Source: Parabacteroides goldsteinii DSM 19448 = WAL 12034
GTDB lineage: Bacteria > Bacteroidota > Bacteroidia > Bacteroidales > Tannerellaceae
Length of the DNA: 64,000 bases
Assembly (NCBI RefSeq): GCF_000969835.1
Contig: NZ_KQ033913.1
Coordinates: 374,859-438,858, forward strand
Reading direction: 5' to 3'
Below the pieces are notes generated by a model that was not told where the DNA came from, did not search any database, and worked only from the letters and a program-made list of their open reading frames with translations. Shown in pieces: positions 7,578-14,543 of this stretch. Each line of letters begins with the position of its first letter. The first letter of the stretch is position 1. The translations under genes and the position numbers were made by a program.

Positions 7578-8876
7578 ATGAAAAGAAAAGTAATTAATAT
7601 ACTAGTGTTTATATTTGTTGGAGCAGGAGTCATTTCTTTATTTGTATTCTGGTTTATGTATACTTATGAGAAGCAAAATAGAAAATTGCATGCTGATGCT
7701 TCTATTCTATTTACAGAGGCAATACAGAAAGATATAAAACGAATCTCTGGAAGACAGACTGAGTTCTACGATCCTCAATATTCTCCGAACGATATTCCAG
7801 GAGATGAGAAAATGGCCTGGTGTGATCAGGATTATATAACGACTCGTGATTCGAATCGTCATGTACTGGATAGTCTTTTTCATAGTTTATTGAGAGAACA
7901 GGGTATACCAGCGAAAGTCGCGATCCGTTGTATATGGAAAGGAAAAGTAATTGATACTTCTGCTGATAGTGCCTTATATAAAGATGCTATATTTTTAAAA
8001 TCTATTGTTTACAGGCTGAACGAGGAGAAAGATAAAAACATAACACTTCAGGCTTATGCTGATTTTCCTGTTGGTATGATATTAGGACGGATGGGATGGT
8101 TTTGGTGTATTTCTTTTTTGATTCTGGTCGGTTTGGTTGGCGGCGGTTGGTATTTTAATAGGCAGAATTTGATCAAACGGCAACAATCTAAATCAATTGA
8201 ACGGTTACAGGCAGAATTGGTTGAATTGAAGGTTCGAAAACAAGAAATAGAAAAGATTAATAAGCAACAAGTTGAATCAATTGAACAAAAACAAGCAGAA
8301 TTGATCAAGTTGGAAACCAAGCAGAGAAATACAGAGAAAGTTAATAAACAGCAGTCCGAATCGATTGAACAGTTGCAAGCAGAATTGGTCGAATTGAATG
8401 ATCAAAAACAGGAAACAGATGCGATTAATAAACAACAAGCGGAATTGATCGGACAAAAACAATTTGAATTAGAGAAGTTATTAAAGTGGATAGTCCCTTT
8501 ATCGTCAAATGAAAAAATAATCTGGATCGAATTGCCTTGTGGTTTCTATTTTTCGAAGAAGTATGGAGTTTTACGTAATGCGAATGGGATAGCTATTCAG
8601 TTAAAAAACAATTCTTTAAGTCTGTTCCGGCACTTTGTTGAAGCGGAAGATCATATGTTGACATATAAATATATTTGTACAGATGTTTTGGAACGGTTTG
8701 TTAAAGATGAGATAGGAGATTCAGACAGGGATTGTGTATCTGCCGCTATCAAGCGTTTGAGGGAAGATGTAGAACCGTTCTCCTGCATTGAATTTAAGTC
8801 AATAAGGAAAGTCGGTTATCAGATGACTTTCTCCAACTATCAAAATGACACTACTCTACCGGGTAAATCGGATTAA
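7578..8876 (+). CDS. Membrane-bound winged-helix transcription regulator
   Basis: 432 residues. TM1 at about 7-28, an extracytoplasmic domain of roughly 145 residues, TM2 at about 172-193, then a cytoplasmic coiled coil made of three and a half copies of a 28-residue repeat starting at residue 206. The C-terminal domain (about 320-425) ends in a winged-helix-like hairpin (FKSIRKVGYQMTF) resembling OmpR-type effector domains. There is no kinase or receiver domain. The design suggests a one-component regulator that senses an envelope signal and contacts DNA at the membrane. It is divergent to the NVEALA/propeller operon, its likely target. The last 13 residues are encoded by a dispersed 95-bp repeat. 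Confidence 0.72.
   Translation: MKRKVINILVFIFVGAGVISLFVFWFMYTYEKQNRKLHADASILFTEAIQKDIKRISGRQTEFYDPQYSPNDIPGDEKMAWCDQDYITTRDSNRHVLDSLFHSLLREQGIPAKVAIRCIWKGKVIDTSADSALYKDAIFLKSIVYRLNEEKDKNITLQAYADFPVGMILGRMGWFWCISFLILVGLVGGGWYFNRQNLIKRQQSKSIERLQAELVELKVRKQEIEKINKQQVESIEQKQAELIKLETKQRNTEKVNKQQSESIEQLQAELVELNDQKQETDAINKQQAELIGQKQFELEKLLKWIVPLSSNEKIIWIELPCGFYFSKKYGVLRNANGIAIQLKNNSLSLFRHFVEAEDHMLTYKYICTDVLERFVKDEIGDSDRDCVSAAIKRLREDVEPFSCIEFKSIRKVGYQMTFSNYQNDTTLPGKSD
8193..8490 (+). repeat. 84-bp in-frame tandem repeat (coiled-coil linker)
   Basis: Three full units (8193-8276, 8277-8360, 8361-8444) and a partial fourth encode 28-residue blocks beginning SIE(R/Q)xQAEL and ending NKQQ-x-E. Twenty-eight residues are exactly four heptads, so gain or loss of a unit keeps both frame and coiled-coil register. 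The copies have diverged at many positions, so the array is not very recent. Confidence 0.85.
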
Positions 8877-8928
8877 TATACCGAGTAAAATAAAATACCC
8901 TACCGGGTAATATTTTTTAACGTATCAA
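8834..8928 (+). repeat. Dispersed 95-bp element, copy 1 (three TACCGGGTA boxes)
   Basis: This 95-bp stretch matches 41862-41956 at about 87 of 95 positions with no gaps. It carries TACCGGGTA at 8857, TACCGAGTA at 8879 and TACCGGGTA at 8901, exactly 22 bp apart. The first 43 bp are coding, forming the tail of the regulator gene. It is followed by a 9-bp palindrome AGCGATTTT/AAAATCGCT (8929-8947). Nature unknown; see findings. Confidence 0.85.
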
Positions 8929-8992
8929 AGCGATTTTCAAAATCGCTATTCACTATCAAAATGGCAATTTGGGATTTTGTATGTATTGCTAT

Positions 8993-9023
8993 AAAAATCC
9001 CGGCGAGAAGAGCCTCCCCGGGA
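8993..9023 (-). terminator. Rho-independent terminator of the Rpn-family gene
   Basis: On the minus strand a TCCCGG/CCGGGA stem (9018-9023 with 8998-9003) is followed by a run of five U (8993-8997). It lies 26 bp past the stop of the gene ending at 9049. Confidence 0.65.
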
Positions 9024-9048
9024 ATATGTTTTATGCCGTGTCAGGTCT

Positions 9049-9969
9049 TTAGAGCTGTTCTATTTCTTCTATCGACAAGCCGGTAGATCGTGCAATAATG
9101 AGAGGGTCGACTCCGTTCTGCTTCAGGTTTATAGCTATAAGTCGTTGTTGCTCTGCTTTCCCTTCAGCTTTCCCTTCAGCTCTCCCTTCAACTATTCCTT
9201 CCGCTTTCCCTTCCGCTACTCCTTCGGCCCGGCCTTCAATCCATCCGGTTTTGATCACACTGCGTTGATAACGTATAGCTTCCATATCTGCATAATATTG
9301 TCGTCTGTCTTTCTCGTCTAACTGGTCTATCCGCAATCGTTCGCGTGCTTCTTGTAAACCGTGAACCGTACTGTTTTTATCGATCTCGCCGGTTTTCAGG
9401 AAAGCAATCCATTCGTCCAAAGGCGTTTTCGCCTGTTGGTTAAAACCGTCTACTCGTAATACGTAATATTCAGGGAAAATATCTCCGGCTTCGTGTCGTA
9501 CAAACTGTTCACGTTGGCGTACGGACAACTGAAGAATGTCATTGTAATGGATTCCTTTAAAGCTGGTACGACCATGATAGACATAGTCTTTGCCTTGCCC
9601 TAATTCAAAATAAACGATGTTGATTGAATATACTTTACGAATAACACCATATTCCTGGCCTTCATTGATATAATCGGTAATGGCTTTGGATGCTCCGTAT
9701 AACATACGATGGAAATAATCCAGTTCACGGTTGTTCTGTACCTCAATGATGATGAGTTCCCCTTTACTGTCTTCTGCCAGCATATCTACCCGGTTGAACT
9801 TATCATCGACACTATCCTTGTTGCTTTCGCTTTCCAGCATTTTGACAATACGTATTTCTTGCCCAAGTAAAGTGGACAAAAAGCCTTCCAACACAACAAA
9901 GTTTGATTTATTACGTAAAAGGCGCTTTACGGCCCAATCGAAACGGACCAAAGCAGAATCATTTTTCAT
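9049..9969 (-). CDS. Rpn family / PD-(D/E)XK nuclease-fold protein
   Basis: 306 residues. The N-terminal 230 residues match the PDDEXK_2/Rpn type (often labelled transposase-associated nuclease): an N-terminal FDWAVKRLL start, then the nuclease core Asp62 (RVDMLAED) and Glu76-x-Gln78 (LIIIEVQNN). The family is linked to recA-independent recombination through DNA cleavage in E. coli Rpn proteins. A low-complexity linker of EG(R/K/V)A repeats (about 244-272) precedes a short C-terminal segment (LIARSTGLSIEEIEQL) typical of these proteins. A minus-strand -7 box (TATCTTTG, 9998-10005) lies just upstream and a terminator follows. It is a single gene with no inverted repeats or target duplications seen, so not part of a visible transposon. 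Confidence 0.85.
   Translation of the reverse strand: MKNDSALVRFDWAVKRLLRNKSNFVVLEGFLSTLLGQEIRIVKMLESESNKDSVDDKFNRVDMLAEDSKGELIIIEVQNNRELDYFHRMLYGASKAITDYINEGQEYGVIRKVYSINIVYFELGQGKDYVYHGRTSFKGIHYNDILQLSVRQREQFVRHEAGDIFPEYYVLRVDGFNQQAKTPLDEWIAFLKTGEIDKNSTVHGLQEARERLRIDQLDEKDRRQYYADMEAIRYQRSVIKTGWIEGRAEGVAEGKAEGIVEGRAEGKAEGKAEQQRLIAINLKQNGVDPLIIARSTGLSIEEIEQL
9153..9238 (-). repeat. 12-bp-type tandem repeat coding for AEGK/AEGR units
   Basis: Imperfect 12-bp repeats encode the run of AEG(K/R/V) tetrapeptides in the Rpn-family protein. Such linkers are common in this family and can vary in copy number without changing frame. Confidence 0.8.
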
Positions 9970-10250
9970 AGTTGTTCATATTTAAATTGTTACGATACAA
10001 AGATATGCTTTTTTTTCATCTAAAAGCATATTATCCTGATTTTTACCGGAAAAATAGGTTTTAAAAATATATTTGTCTATGTTTACCGCATAAAGAGTCT
10101 AAGGGTTGAATTTTAAACGGGAGTTTGGAGTTCAACTTTTACTGTTTTTGTACACGCCAAAGACTTTTATTGTAAATCACGCCCTTTCTTTCGCACCGGA
10201 TTTGTTAACCGTTGGTGCTTCAGGTAATCAACATTTAAAAAATTAAAATT
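9970..10250. other. Intergenic region between Rpn gene and DUF4373 cassette
   Basis: 281 bp, AT-rich. The left side holds the minus-strand -7 box of the Rpn gene (9998-10005). No open frame, hairpin or clear plus-strand promoter for the cassette at 10251 could be identified. Confidence 0.5.
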
Positions 10251-10862
10251 ATGGCTAGACCATTAAAAAAAGGACTGGGCTATTTTCCGCTGGATACGGA
10301 CCTGTATTCGGACAGGAAAATACAACGCCTGCTCCGAAAGTACGGGTGTAAGGGCATCTGTATTTATTTAGCGATCCTTTGTGAAATTTACCGGGAGAAG
10401 GGGTATTATATTTCTTATGACAGTGATTTCTGTTTCGATATCTCTGTTATCCTGGGGTTGGACGAGGCTACGGTCAGTGAGGCGGTCCTTTATTGTATAG
10501 ATCTTCAGTTGTTCGACAGGGAACTGTTGGAATACCGGCAGGTACTTTCTTCGCTGGCGATACAGAGACGCTTCCGGGAGATCAGTAAAAGACTCGGAAT
10601 AAAGATCGATCCGGATCTCGAAATACCGGATAATTGGGCGAATGAAGGGGTTATTGTTGCAGAAACCCCGGTTATTGCAACAGAAGCTCCGGTTTCTGTA
10701 ACGAAAACCCCGGAAAATGGAAATGGAAATCAAAATGTAAATGTAAATCAATCTACACAATATGGAAAATCAAATGAAACTCGATTTTCAGACGATAACG
10801 GAGAAGCTGCCCGACGGGAAGAACTCCTCCGCATGGCTGAAGAAGCAACAAGAAGTTGCTGA
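10251..10862 (+). CDS. DUF4373 (Lin1244/Lin1753-like N-terminal) protein
   Basis: 203 residues. Residues 1-110 match the DUF4373 type, a winged-helix-like domain found in phage and mobile-element replication-associated proteins: the start RPLKKGLGYFPLDTDLYSD and the GxxGICIYLAILCEIY helix are characteristic. The rest is a low-complexity tail with an Asn/Gly-rich stretch (about 158-168), then a charged C-terminus. It is the first gene of a plus-strand cassette that recurs in Bacteroidales, often beside capsule loci or in phage-like islands (general knowledge). Its last 101 bp overlap the next frame if that gene starts at 10762. Confidence 0.75.
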   Translation: MARPLKKGLGYFPLDTDLYSDRKIQRLLRKYGCKGICIYLAILCEIYREKGYYISYDSDFCFDISVILGLDEATVSEAVLYCIDLQLFDRELLEYRQVLSSLAIQRRFREISKRLGIKIDPDLEIPDNWANEGVIVAETPVIATEAPVSVTKTPENGNGNQNVNVNQSTQYGKSNETRFSDDNGEAARREELLRMAEEATRSC

Positions 10863-11388
10863 TATGACGGCACGTTACGGGAATGCGGAGAAATTCCTGA
10901 ATACGTTTAAACCGGATATGCAGGTAATGGCCGCCCGTTATACCGAGCGTGCTTATTTCGGTACGGCTCCCATGCTGGAAACGGTTTGCCTGGGGTATGG
11001 CGAGTTGGTGGTCATGGTGTTTATATGCGCTCTGCTGGAAGATATTAACTTGTTCGTCGGGGTGAAAGAGAAAATGCCGGTCAACCGCCAGCGCGAGTTG
11101 TCGCGTCTGGTGTTGGCGGAATATCCTTATCTGAAGGTGACGGAATTGCTGTTGTTTTTCCATCGGCTGAAATGCGGACGTTACGGCCGTTTTTACGGGA
11201 TGGTGGATGCGTTGACTGTCACCAGTGCGCTGATACAGTTTATGGGCGAACGCCTGACGGAGACAAACCGTTATAAGGCGGCACGAAAGAAGGAGGAGAA
11301 ACCGGAGAATGTGTCGTCCGGCGGTATCACTTACGAGGAATATTTGCAACTGAAAGAAAAACAACAAAAACAAAACAATCATGGATAA
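10762..11388 (+). CDS. DUF6633-like protein of the amidase cassette
   Basis: 208 residues; mostly helical and soluble, with no signal peptide. The core contains ARYGNAEKFL, FKPDMQVMAARYTERAYFG and a helical LVLAEYPYLKVTELLLFFHR segment that I associate with DUF6633 from memory. The C-terminus is Lys/Gln-rich. The start is uncertain: ATG at 10762 or 10774 overlaps the DUF4373 frame by about 100 bp, while ATG at 10864 lies 1 bp after its stop but would remove an NSSAWLKKQQE segment that looks conserved. The stop overlaps the start of the DUF4248 gene by 8 bp. Function unknown, possibly replication-related. Confidence 0.65.
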   Translation: MENQMKLDFQTITEKLPDGKNSSAWLKKQQEVADMTARYGNAEKFLNTFKPDMQVMAARYTERAYFGTAPMLETVCLGYGELVVMVFICALLEDINLFVGVKEKMPVNRQRELSRLVLAEYPYLKVTELLLFFHRLKCGRYGRFYGMVDALTVTSALIQFMGERLTETNRYKAARKKEEKPENVSSGGITYEEYLQLKEKQQKQNNHG

Positions 11389-11608
11389 GAGCAAGGTATG
11401 GGGACATACGGAACTGGCCCGGTTGTATTTCCCGGGTATTTTACTGAAATCGGCTTCTGCACAGTTGTCGTTGTGGATCAGACGGGATGAAGAGTTGCTG
11501 GAGGATCTGAAGAAAGCAGGTTACCGCAAGGGGCAGCGTATGTTTACGCCGCGCCAGGTGGAGATCCTGGTGGATCATCTGGGCGATCCTGAGACCTGGA
11601 ATATTTGA
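11381..11608 (+). CDS. DUF4248 family protein
   Basis: 75 residues. The whole protein matches the DUF4248 pattern: GHTELARLYFPGI, a Ser-Ala-rich helix (SASAQLSLWIRRDEEL), then GYRKGQRMFTPRQVEILVDHLG. The fold looks like a small helix-turn-helix domain with a C-terminal recognition-type helix, so DNA binding is possible. It overlaps the upstream gene by 8 bp and so belongs to the same transcript. DUF4248 genes are frequent companions of amidase cassettes in Bacteroidales. Confidence 0.8.
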   Translation: MDKSKVWGHTELARLYFPGILLKSASAQLSLWIRRDEELLEDLKKAGYRKGQRMFTPRQVEILVDHLGDPETWNI

Positions 11609-11796
11609 TAATAAATAAACGAAGCGGGACGGTGAACGTGTTCGGGTTCAATCCTTGTCTCTTTGCCTGAATACTCCGGTTCCCGGTAAAATCTGTTTTA
11701 TTCCCTCTTATTCCCTGCTATTCCCATTTAAACCGATTCCATACTTTTCCCTTCCTGTACATTTGCTTTCACATTAACGATAAACAGAATTGAATC
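11609..11796. promoter_or_regulatory. Gap before the amidase with three 10-bp TATTCCC repeats
   Basis: 188 bp without an open frame. TATTCCC recurs at 11699, 11709 and 11719, a perfect 10-bp period (one helical turn), which suggests a protein-binding array. In related cassettes an HU-like gene often sits near here (from memory); none is present in this gap. Confidence 0.4.
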
Positions 11797-12246
11797 ATGA
11801 GAAAAATTAATCTGATTGTTTTGCATTGTTCGGCTACCCGAGAGACGATGGAGTATACGCCGGAGCAGCTGGAACGTGACCATAAGGCGCGTGGTTTCTT
11901 TTCGGCCGGTTATAATTATTATATCCGCCGTTCGGGTGAGGTCGTACCGATGCGTCCGCCGGAGCTGATTCCGGCACATGTGAAAGGGTATAACGCGTTC
12001 AGTCTGGGGATTTGTTACGAAGGCGGGCTGGATGCCGGCGGGCATCCGAAAGATACGCGTACGGAGAGGCAGAAATTGTCTATCAGGGGATTGTTGTTGT
12101 TACTGCTGGTGCAGTATCCGGGATGCCGGATCTGCGGGCACCGTGATTTGTCGCCCGACCGGAATGGCGACGGGAAGATCACGCGGGATGAATGGTTGAA
12201 AGAGTGTCCTTGTTTTGATGCGGAGGAGGAGTATGGGATATTGTAA
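11797..12246 (+). CDS. N-acetylmuramoyl-L-alanine amidase, T7-lysozyme type
   Basis: 149 residues of Amidase_2 type, a single compact zinc amidase domain that cleaves the muramoyl-L-alanine bond of peptidoglycan. Zinc ligands are likely His10 (IVLHCSAT), His115 (CGHRDLSPD) and Cys137 or Cys139 in the ECPCF end. The conserved GYNYYIRRSGEV strand is at 38-49. There is no signal peptide, as in phage endolysins, so it would need a holin or other route to reach the wall. Two small membrane-protein genes overlap downstream, which is why a lysis-module reading is possible. Length is typical for Bacteroidales cassette amidases. Confidence 0.9.
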   Translation: MRKINLIVLHCSATRETMEYTPEQLERDHKARGFFSAGYNYYIRRSGEVVPMRPPELIPAHVKGYNAFSLGICYEGGLDAGGHPKDTRTERQKLSIRGLLLLLLVQYPGCRICGHRDLSPDRNGDGKITRDEWLKECPCFDAEEEYGIL

Positions 12247-12466
12247 AAGAAGGGGGTGGCCGCTCGGTTGCCAGTTATGGGTGGCGGTTTTGTTGTCGCT
12301 GGCAGGTGTTGTATTGTTGTTTATGGGGTTTTGGTGTAGTCCGGCAGGGGAGATACATAACTCGGTGTTGGTGGGATTCGGTGAGGTGTCGACGTTTTCA
12401 GGGGCGTTGTTCGGGGTGGATTATAGTTATAAATATAAGATCAGAAGAGATGAGAATGGAGAGTAA
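12233..12466 (+). CDS. Small two-TM protein downstream of amidase (holin-like candidate)
   Basis: 77 residues from the ATG at 12233, which overlaps the amidase stop by 14 bp; an earlier ATG at 12218 would add five residues. Two hydrophobic segments (about 11-33 and a weaker one near 46-60) flank a short loop, with basic residues at both ends. I recognise no family. Position, size and topology would suit a holin, but no sequence signature supports that, and other small membrane roles are equally possible. Confidence 0.5.
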   Translation: MGYCKRRGWPLGCQLWVAVLLSLAGVVLLFMGFWCSPAGEIHNSVLVGFGEVSTFSGALFGVDYSYKYKIRRDENGE

Positions 12467-12926
12467 AGGATTGATCGGGAGCTGTTTGTGTATGCTGGTG
12501 GCCGGCAGTGGCTGTGTTGCGGGGAGGAAAACTGTGGCGGAGCGGACGTTCGGGGAGAGGGATTCGTTGATTGTGGAACGGTACGACAGCTTGTGGGCGG
12601 AACGTGTATGGAAGTCTGATATACAAACGACACTCCGGTGGGAGGAAGTCTCGTTTTCGGCTCCTGACAGCAATGGCAGGCAGTATGTAGGGCAAATAAG
12701 ACGTGCTGTGGCGGACTGCCGGCAGGTATCTGTCAGTCAGGATACCCTGCTCTCACTTTCGCGGCAGGAAGGCCGCTGGTTGCGGGAAACAGTGGCTACG
12801 GAGCAGAAAGAAAGCGGCTGGTCGCTGGGGCGCTTGCCGGTTTGGTGGGTGCTGGGTGGGGGAGGTGTGTTGTTTTTGGGAGTTAGGTGGTGTAATAGAA
12901 GAAAAAGATGGCATTTGAATGGATAG
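12450..12926 (+). CDS. Small membrane protein, possible Rz/spanin-like partner
   Basis: 158 residues from the ATG at 12450 (a second ATG lies at 12456); both overlap the previous gene by 11-17 bp. The N-terminus (LIGSCLCMLVAGSGC) resembles a lipoprotein signal. The middle is charged and helical, and a hydrophobic segment (about 125-145) with a basic tail closes the protein. The frame extends upstream of 12450, but that part overlaps the neighbour fully and is Cys/Trp/Arg-rich, so it is unlikely to be used. No homologous family recognised. Confidence 0.5.
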   Translation: MRMESKGLIGSCLCMLVAGSGCVAGRKTVAERTFGERDSLIVERYDSLWAERVWKSDIQTTLRWEEVSFSAPDSNGRQYVGQIRRAVADCRQVSVSQDTLLSLSRQEGRWLRETVATEQKESGWSLGRLPVWWVLGGGGVLFLGVRWCNRRKRWHLNG

Positions 12927-12966
12927 GAAACGGAATAATGATTATCTTTGACAAAAAAGATGATGT

Positions 12967-13221
12967 ATGGAAACAACACAGATAAAATTAAATAAAAATG
13001 TTGTTGATAAAGCTGTTGCTTATGCACGGCAAAGAGGACTGGATTTGTCTTCTATCATAGAAAATTATTTGGATCGTCTTGTGCAGCAACCAAAAGTTAG
13101 CGAAGAACCTATACCTGATATTGTATTGAGTTTATTAGGGGCTGGAAAGATTGATGACGATGATGATTTAAATGGCAGAAAAGCTTATCATAAATATTTG
13201 GAGGAAAAATATCAGTTTTAA
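12967..13221 (+). CDS. DUF6364-like ribbon-helix-helix antitoxin-type protein (orphan)
   Basis: 84 residues. The start METTQIKLNKNVVDKAVAYA followed by RGLDLSSIIENYLDRLV is the DUF6364-type pattern, a ribbon-helix-helix DNA-binding fold used by antitoxins of VapBC-like pairs. The tail is acidic (DDDDD). No PIN-domain or other toxin frame follows; a strong terminator comes directly after. It therefore appears to be an orphan, perhaps a remnant or a stand-alone regulator. A -7-like box TATCTTTG (12943-12950) lies just upstream, predicting a very short leader. Confidence 0.7.
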   Translation: METTQIKLNKNVVDKAVAYARQRGLDLSSIIENYLDRLVQQPKVSEEPIPDIVLSLLGAGKIDDDDDLNGRKAYHKYLEEKYQF

Positions 13222-13267
13222 CTCCAGGTGAATATTTATCTCAGTTATAATTGGCATGTTTGTAAAT

Positions 13268-13306
13268 AAAAAAGGAGGTAAACTATTACTGTTTACCTCC
13301 TTTTTT
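13268..13306. terminator. Bidirectional terminator, antitoxin gene / fabD
   Basis: A perfect 16-bp stem (13268-13283 with 13291-13306) closed by a 7-nt loop, with A and T runs at the two ends so that it works on either strand. It separates the convergent genes ending at 13221 and 13322. Confidence 0.9.
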
Positions 13307-13321
13307 ATAATATATTGCTCA

Positions 13322-14203
13322 TTATTGCATACCTTCCGTAGTCATTTCTTTATTGATTTTCTTGACTAATCCTTGCAGTACTGCACCCGGGCCTAATTCG
13401 ATGAAGTGGTCGGCACCGTCGGCGATCATGTTCTGAACGCTCTGAGTCCAACGAACCGGAGCTGTCAGCTGGGCGATCAGGTTGGCCTTGATTGTTTCAG
13501 GGTCGGTTTCGCCTTTTGTGCTTACGTTCTGGTAAACAGGGCAAGAAGGTTTGTGGATCGGAGTTGCTTCGATAGCGGCAGCTAGTTCGGCACGGGCCGG
13601 CTCCATCAGCGGAGAGTGGAATGCACCCCCAACTTTCAACTTCAATGCACGTTTTGCACCGGCAGCCAGCATCTTTTCGCAGGCAGCGTCGATACCGGGG
13701 ATTGAACCGGAGATAACCAGCTGACCCGGACAGTTGTAGTTTGCACAAACAACTACTTCGTCTGTAATACTTGCGCAGATTTCTTCAACTGTTGCATCCG
13801 GCAAAGCCAGTACGGCAGCCATCGTGGAAGGAGTGGCTTCGCAAGCTTTCTGCATAGCCATGGCACGTTTGGAAACCAATACCAGACCATCTTCAAAAGA
13901 CAGTGCTCCGGCTGCAACAAGTGCAGAGAACTCACCTAGGGAGTGGCCGGCTGTCATATCCGGTTGGAACTGGTCGCCTAAAGTTTTAGCGAGGATAACC
14001 GAGTGTAAGAATATGGCAGGCTGTGTAACCTTGGTTTGTCTCAGATCTTCGTCTGTTCCTGCGAACATCAGATCTGTAATGCGGAAACCGAGAATTTCGT
14101 TTGCTTTCTCAAACATCTCTTTTGCAAGGGGATTGTTATCGTAAAGGTCTTTTCCCATTCCGACAAACTGTGCACCCTGACCGGGAAATACATAAGCTTT
14201 CAT
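13322..14203 (-). CDS. fabD: Malonyl-CoA:ACP transacylase
   Basis: 293 residues, full length. It loads malonyl groups from CoA onto acyl carrier protein for fatty acid synthesis in the cytoplasm. Visible motifs are FPGQGAQ near the N-terminus, the nucleophile Ser88 in AGHSLGE, and His196 in GAFHSPLM. The intergenic region shared with the divergent tatA gene carries TACCTTTG on the minus strand (14244-14251), a possible -7 box. Monocistronic here, with no other fab genes beside it. Confidence 0.95.
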   Translation of the reverse strand: MKAYVFPGQGAQFVGMGKDLYDNNPLAKEMFEKANEILGFRITDLMFAGTDEDLRQTKVTQPAIFLHSVILAKTLGDQFQPDMTAGHSLGEFSALVAAGALSFEDGLVLVSKRAMAMQKACEATPSTMAAVLALPDATVEEICASITDEVVVCANYNCPGQLVISGSIPGIDAACEKMLAAGAKRALKLKVGGAFHSPLMEPARAELAAAIEATPIHKPSCPVYQNVSTKGETDPETIKANLIAQLTAPVRWTQSVQNMIADGADHFIELGPGAVLQGLVKKINKEMTTEGMQ

Positions 14204-14291
14204 CTTTCTAATCTTTTTCTAATTTCAGTTTTTTAAGACGGTGCAAAGGTAATAAATTTAGAATAATGGAGTGACTATTCGTTACAAATAG

Positions 14292-14299
14292 TATCTTTG
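14292..14299 (+). promoter_or_regulatory. Candidate -7 box for tatAC
   Basis: TATCTTTG fits the Bacteroidetes -7 consensus TAnnTTTG and lies 44 bp before the tatA ATG. No clear TTG is found at the right upstream spacing. Confidence 0.5.
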
Positions 14300-14343
14300 C
14301 CCCTATTAAAAGGAGAATATTAACGACTAATATTTATAATATC

Positions 14344-14538
14344 ATGAACGAATTACTATTTTTAGGAAATTTAGGTACAGGCGAAATCGTTATCATCGCC
14401 ATTGTTGTGTTGTTACTTTTCGGTGGAAAGAAAATCCCTGAACTGATGAAAGGTATCGGTAAAGGTGTGAAGAACTTTAAAGACGGTGTAAAAGGATTAG
14501 AAGACGACATTAAGCTGGACGACAACGATAAGAAGTAG
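14344..14538 (+). CDS. tatA: Sec-independent protein translocase subunit TatA/E
   Basis: 64 residues: a single membrane helix (about 12-28), the FGGKKIPEL hinge, then an amphipathic helix ([16 protein letters not shown]) and an acidic tail. It forms the pore-like oligomer of the twin-arginine translocase in the inner membrane. tatC follows after 5 bp, so they form one operon. No tatB is present, as expected of a minimal TatAC system. Confidence 0.93.
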   Translation: MNELLFLGNLGTGEIVIIAIVVLLLFGGKKIPELMKGIGKGVKNFKDGVKGLEDDIKLDDNDKK

Positions 14539-14543
14539 ACGAA

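Noticed and set aside
8193..8490. Regular repeat units resembling a repeat array such as CRISPR
   Set aside because: Units are contiguous, in frame and 84 bp long with no spacers. They encode a coiled coil.
9049..9969. Insertion sequence
   Set aside because: Although such proteins are often labelled transposases, no terminal inverted repeats or target duplications flank this gene.
12306..12449. Upstream extension of the small membrane protein gene
   Set aside because: The extension lies wholly within the preceding gene and has an implausible Cys/Trp/Arg-rich composition; the start at 12450 is preferred.
10251..12926. Complete prophage
   Set aside because: No integrase, terminase, capsid, portal or tail genes and no attachment repeats were seen. 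Only the small cassette is present.
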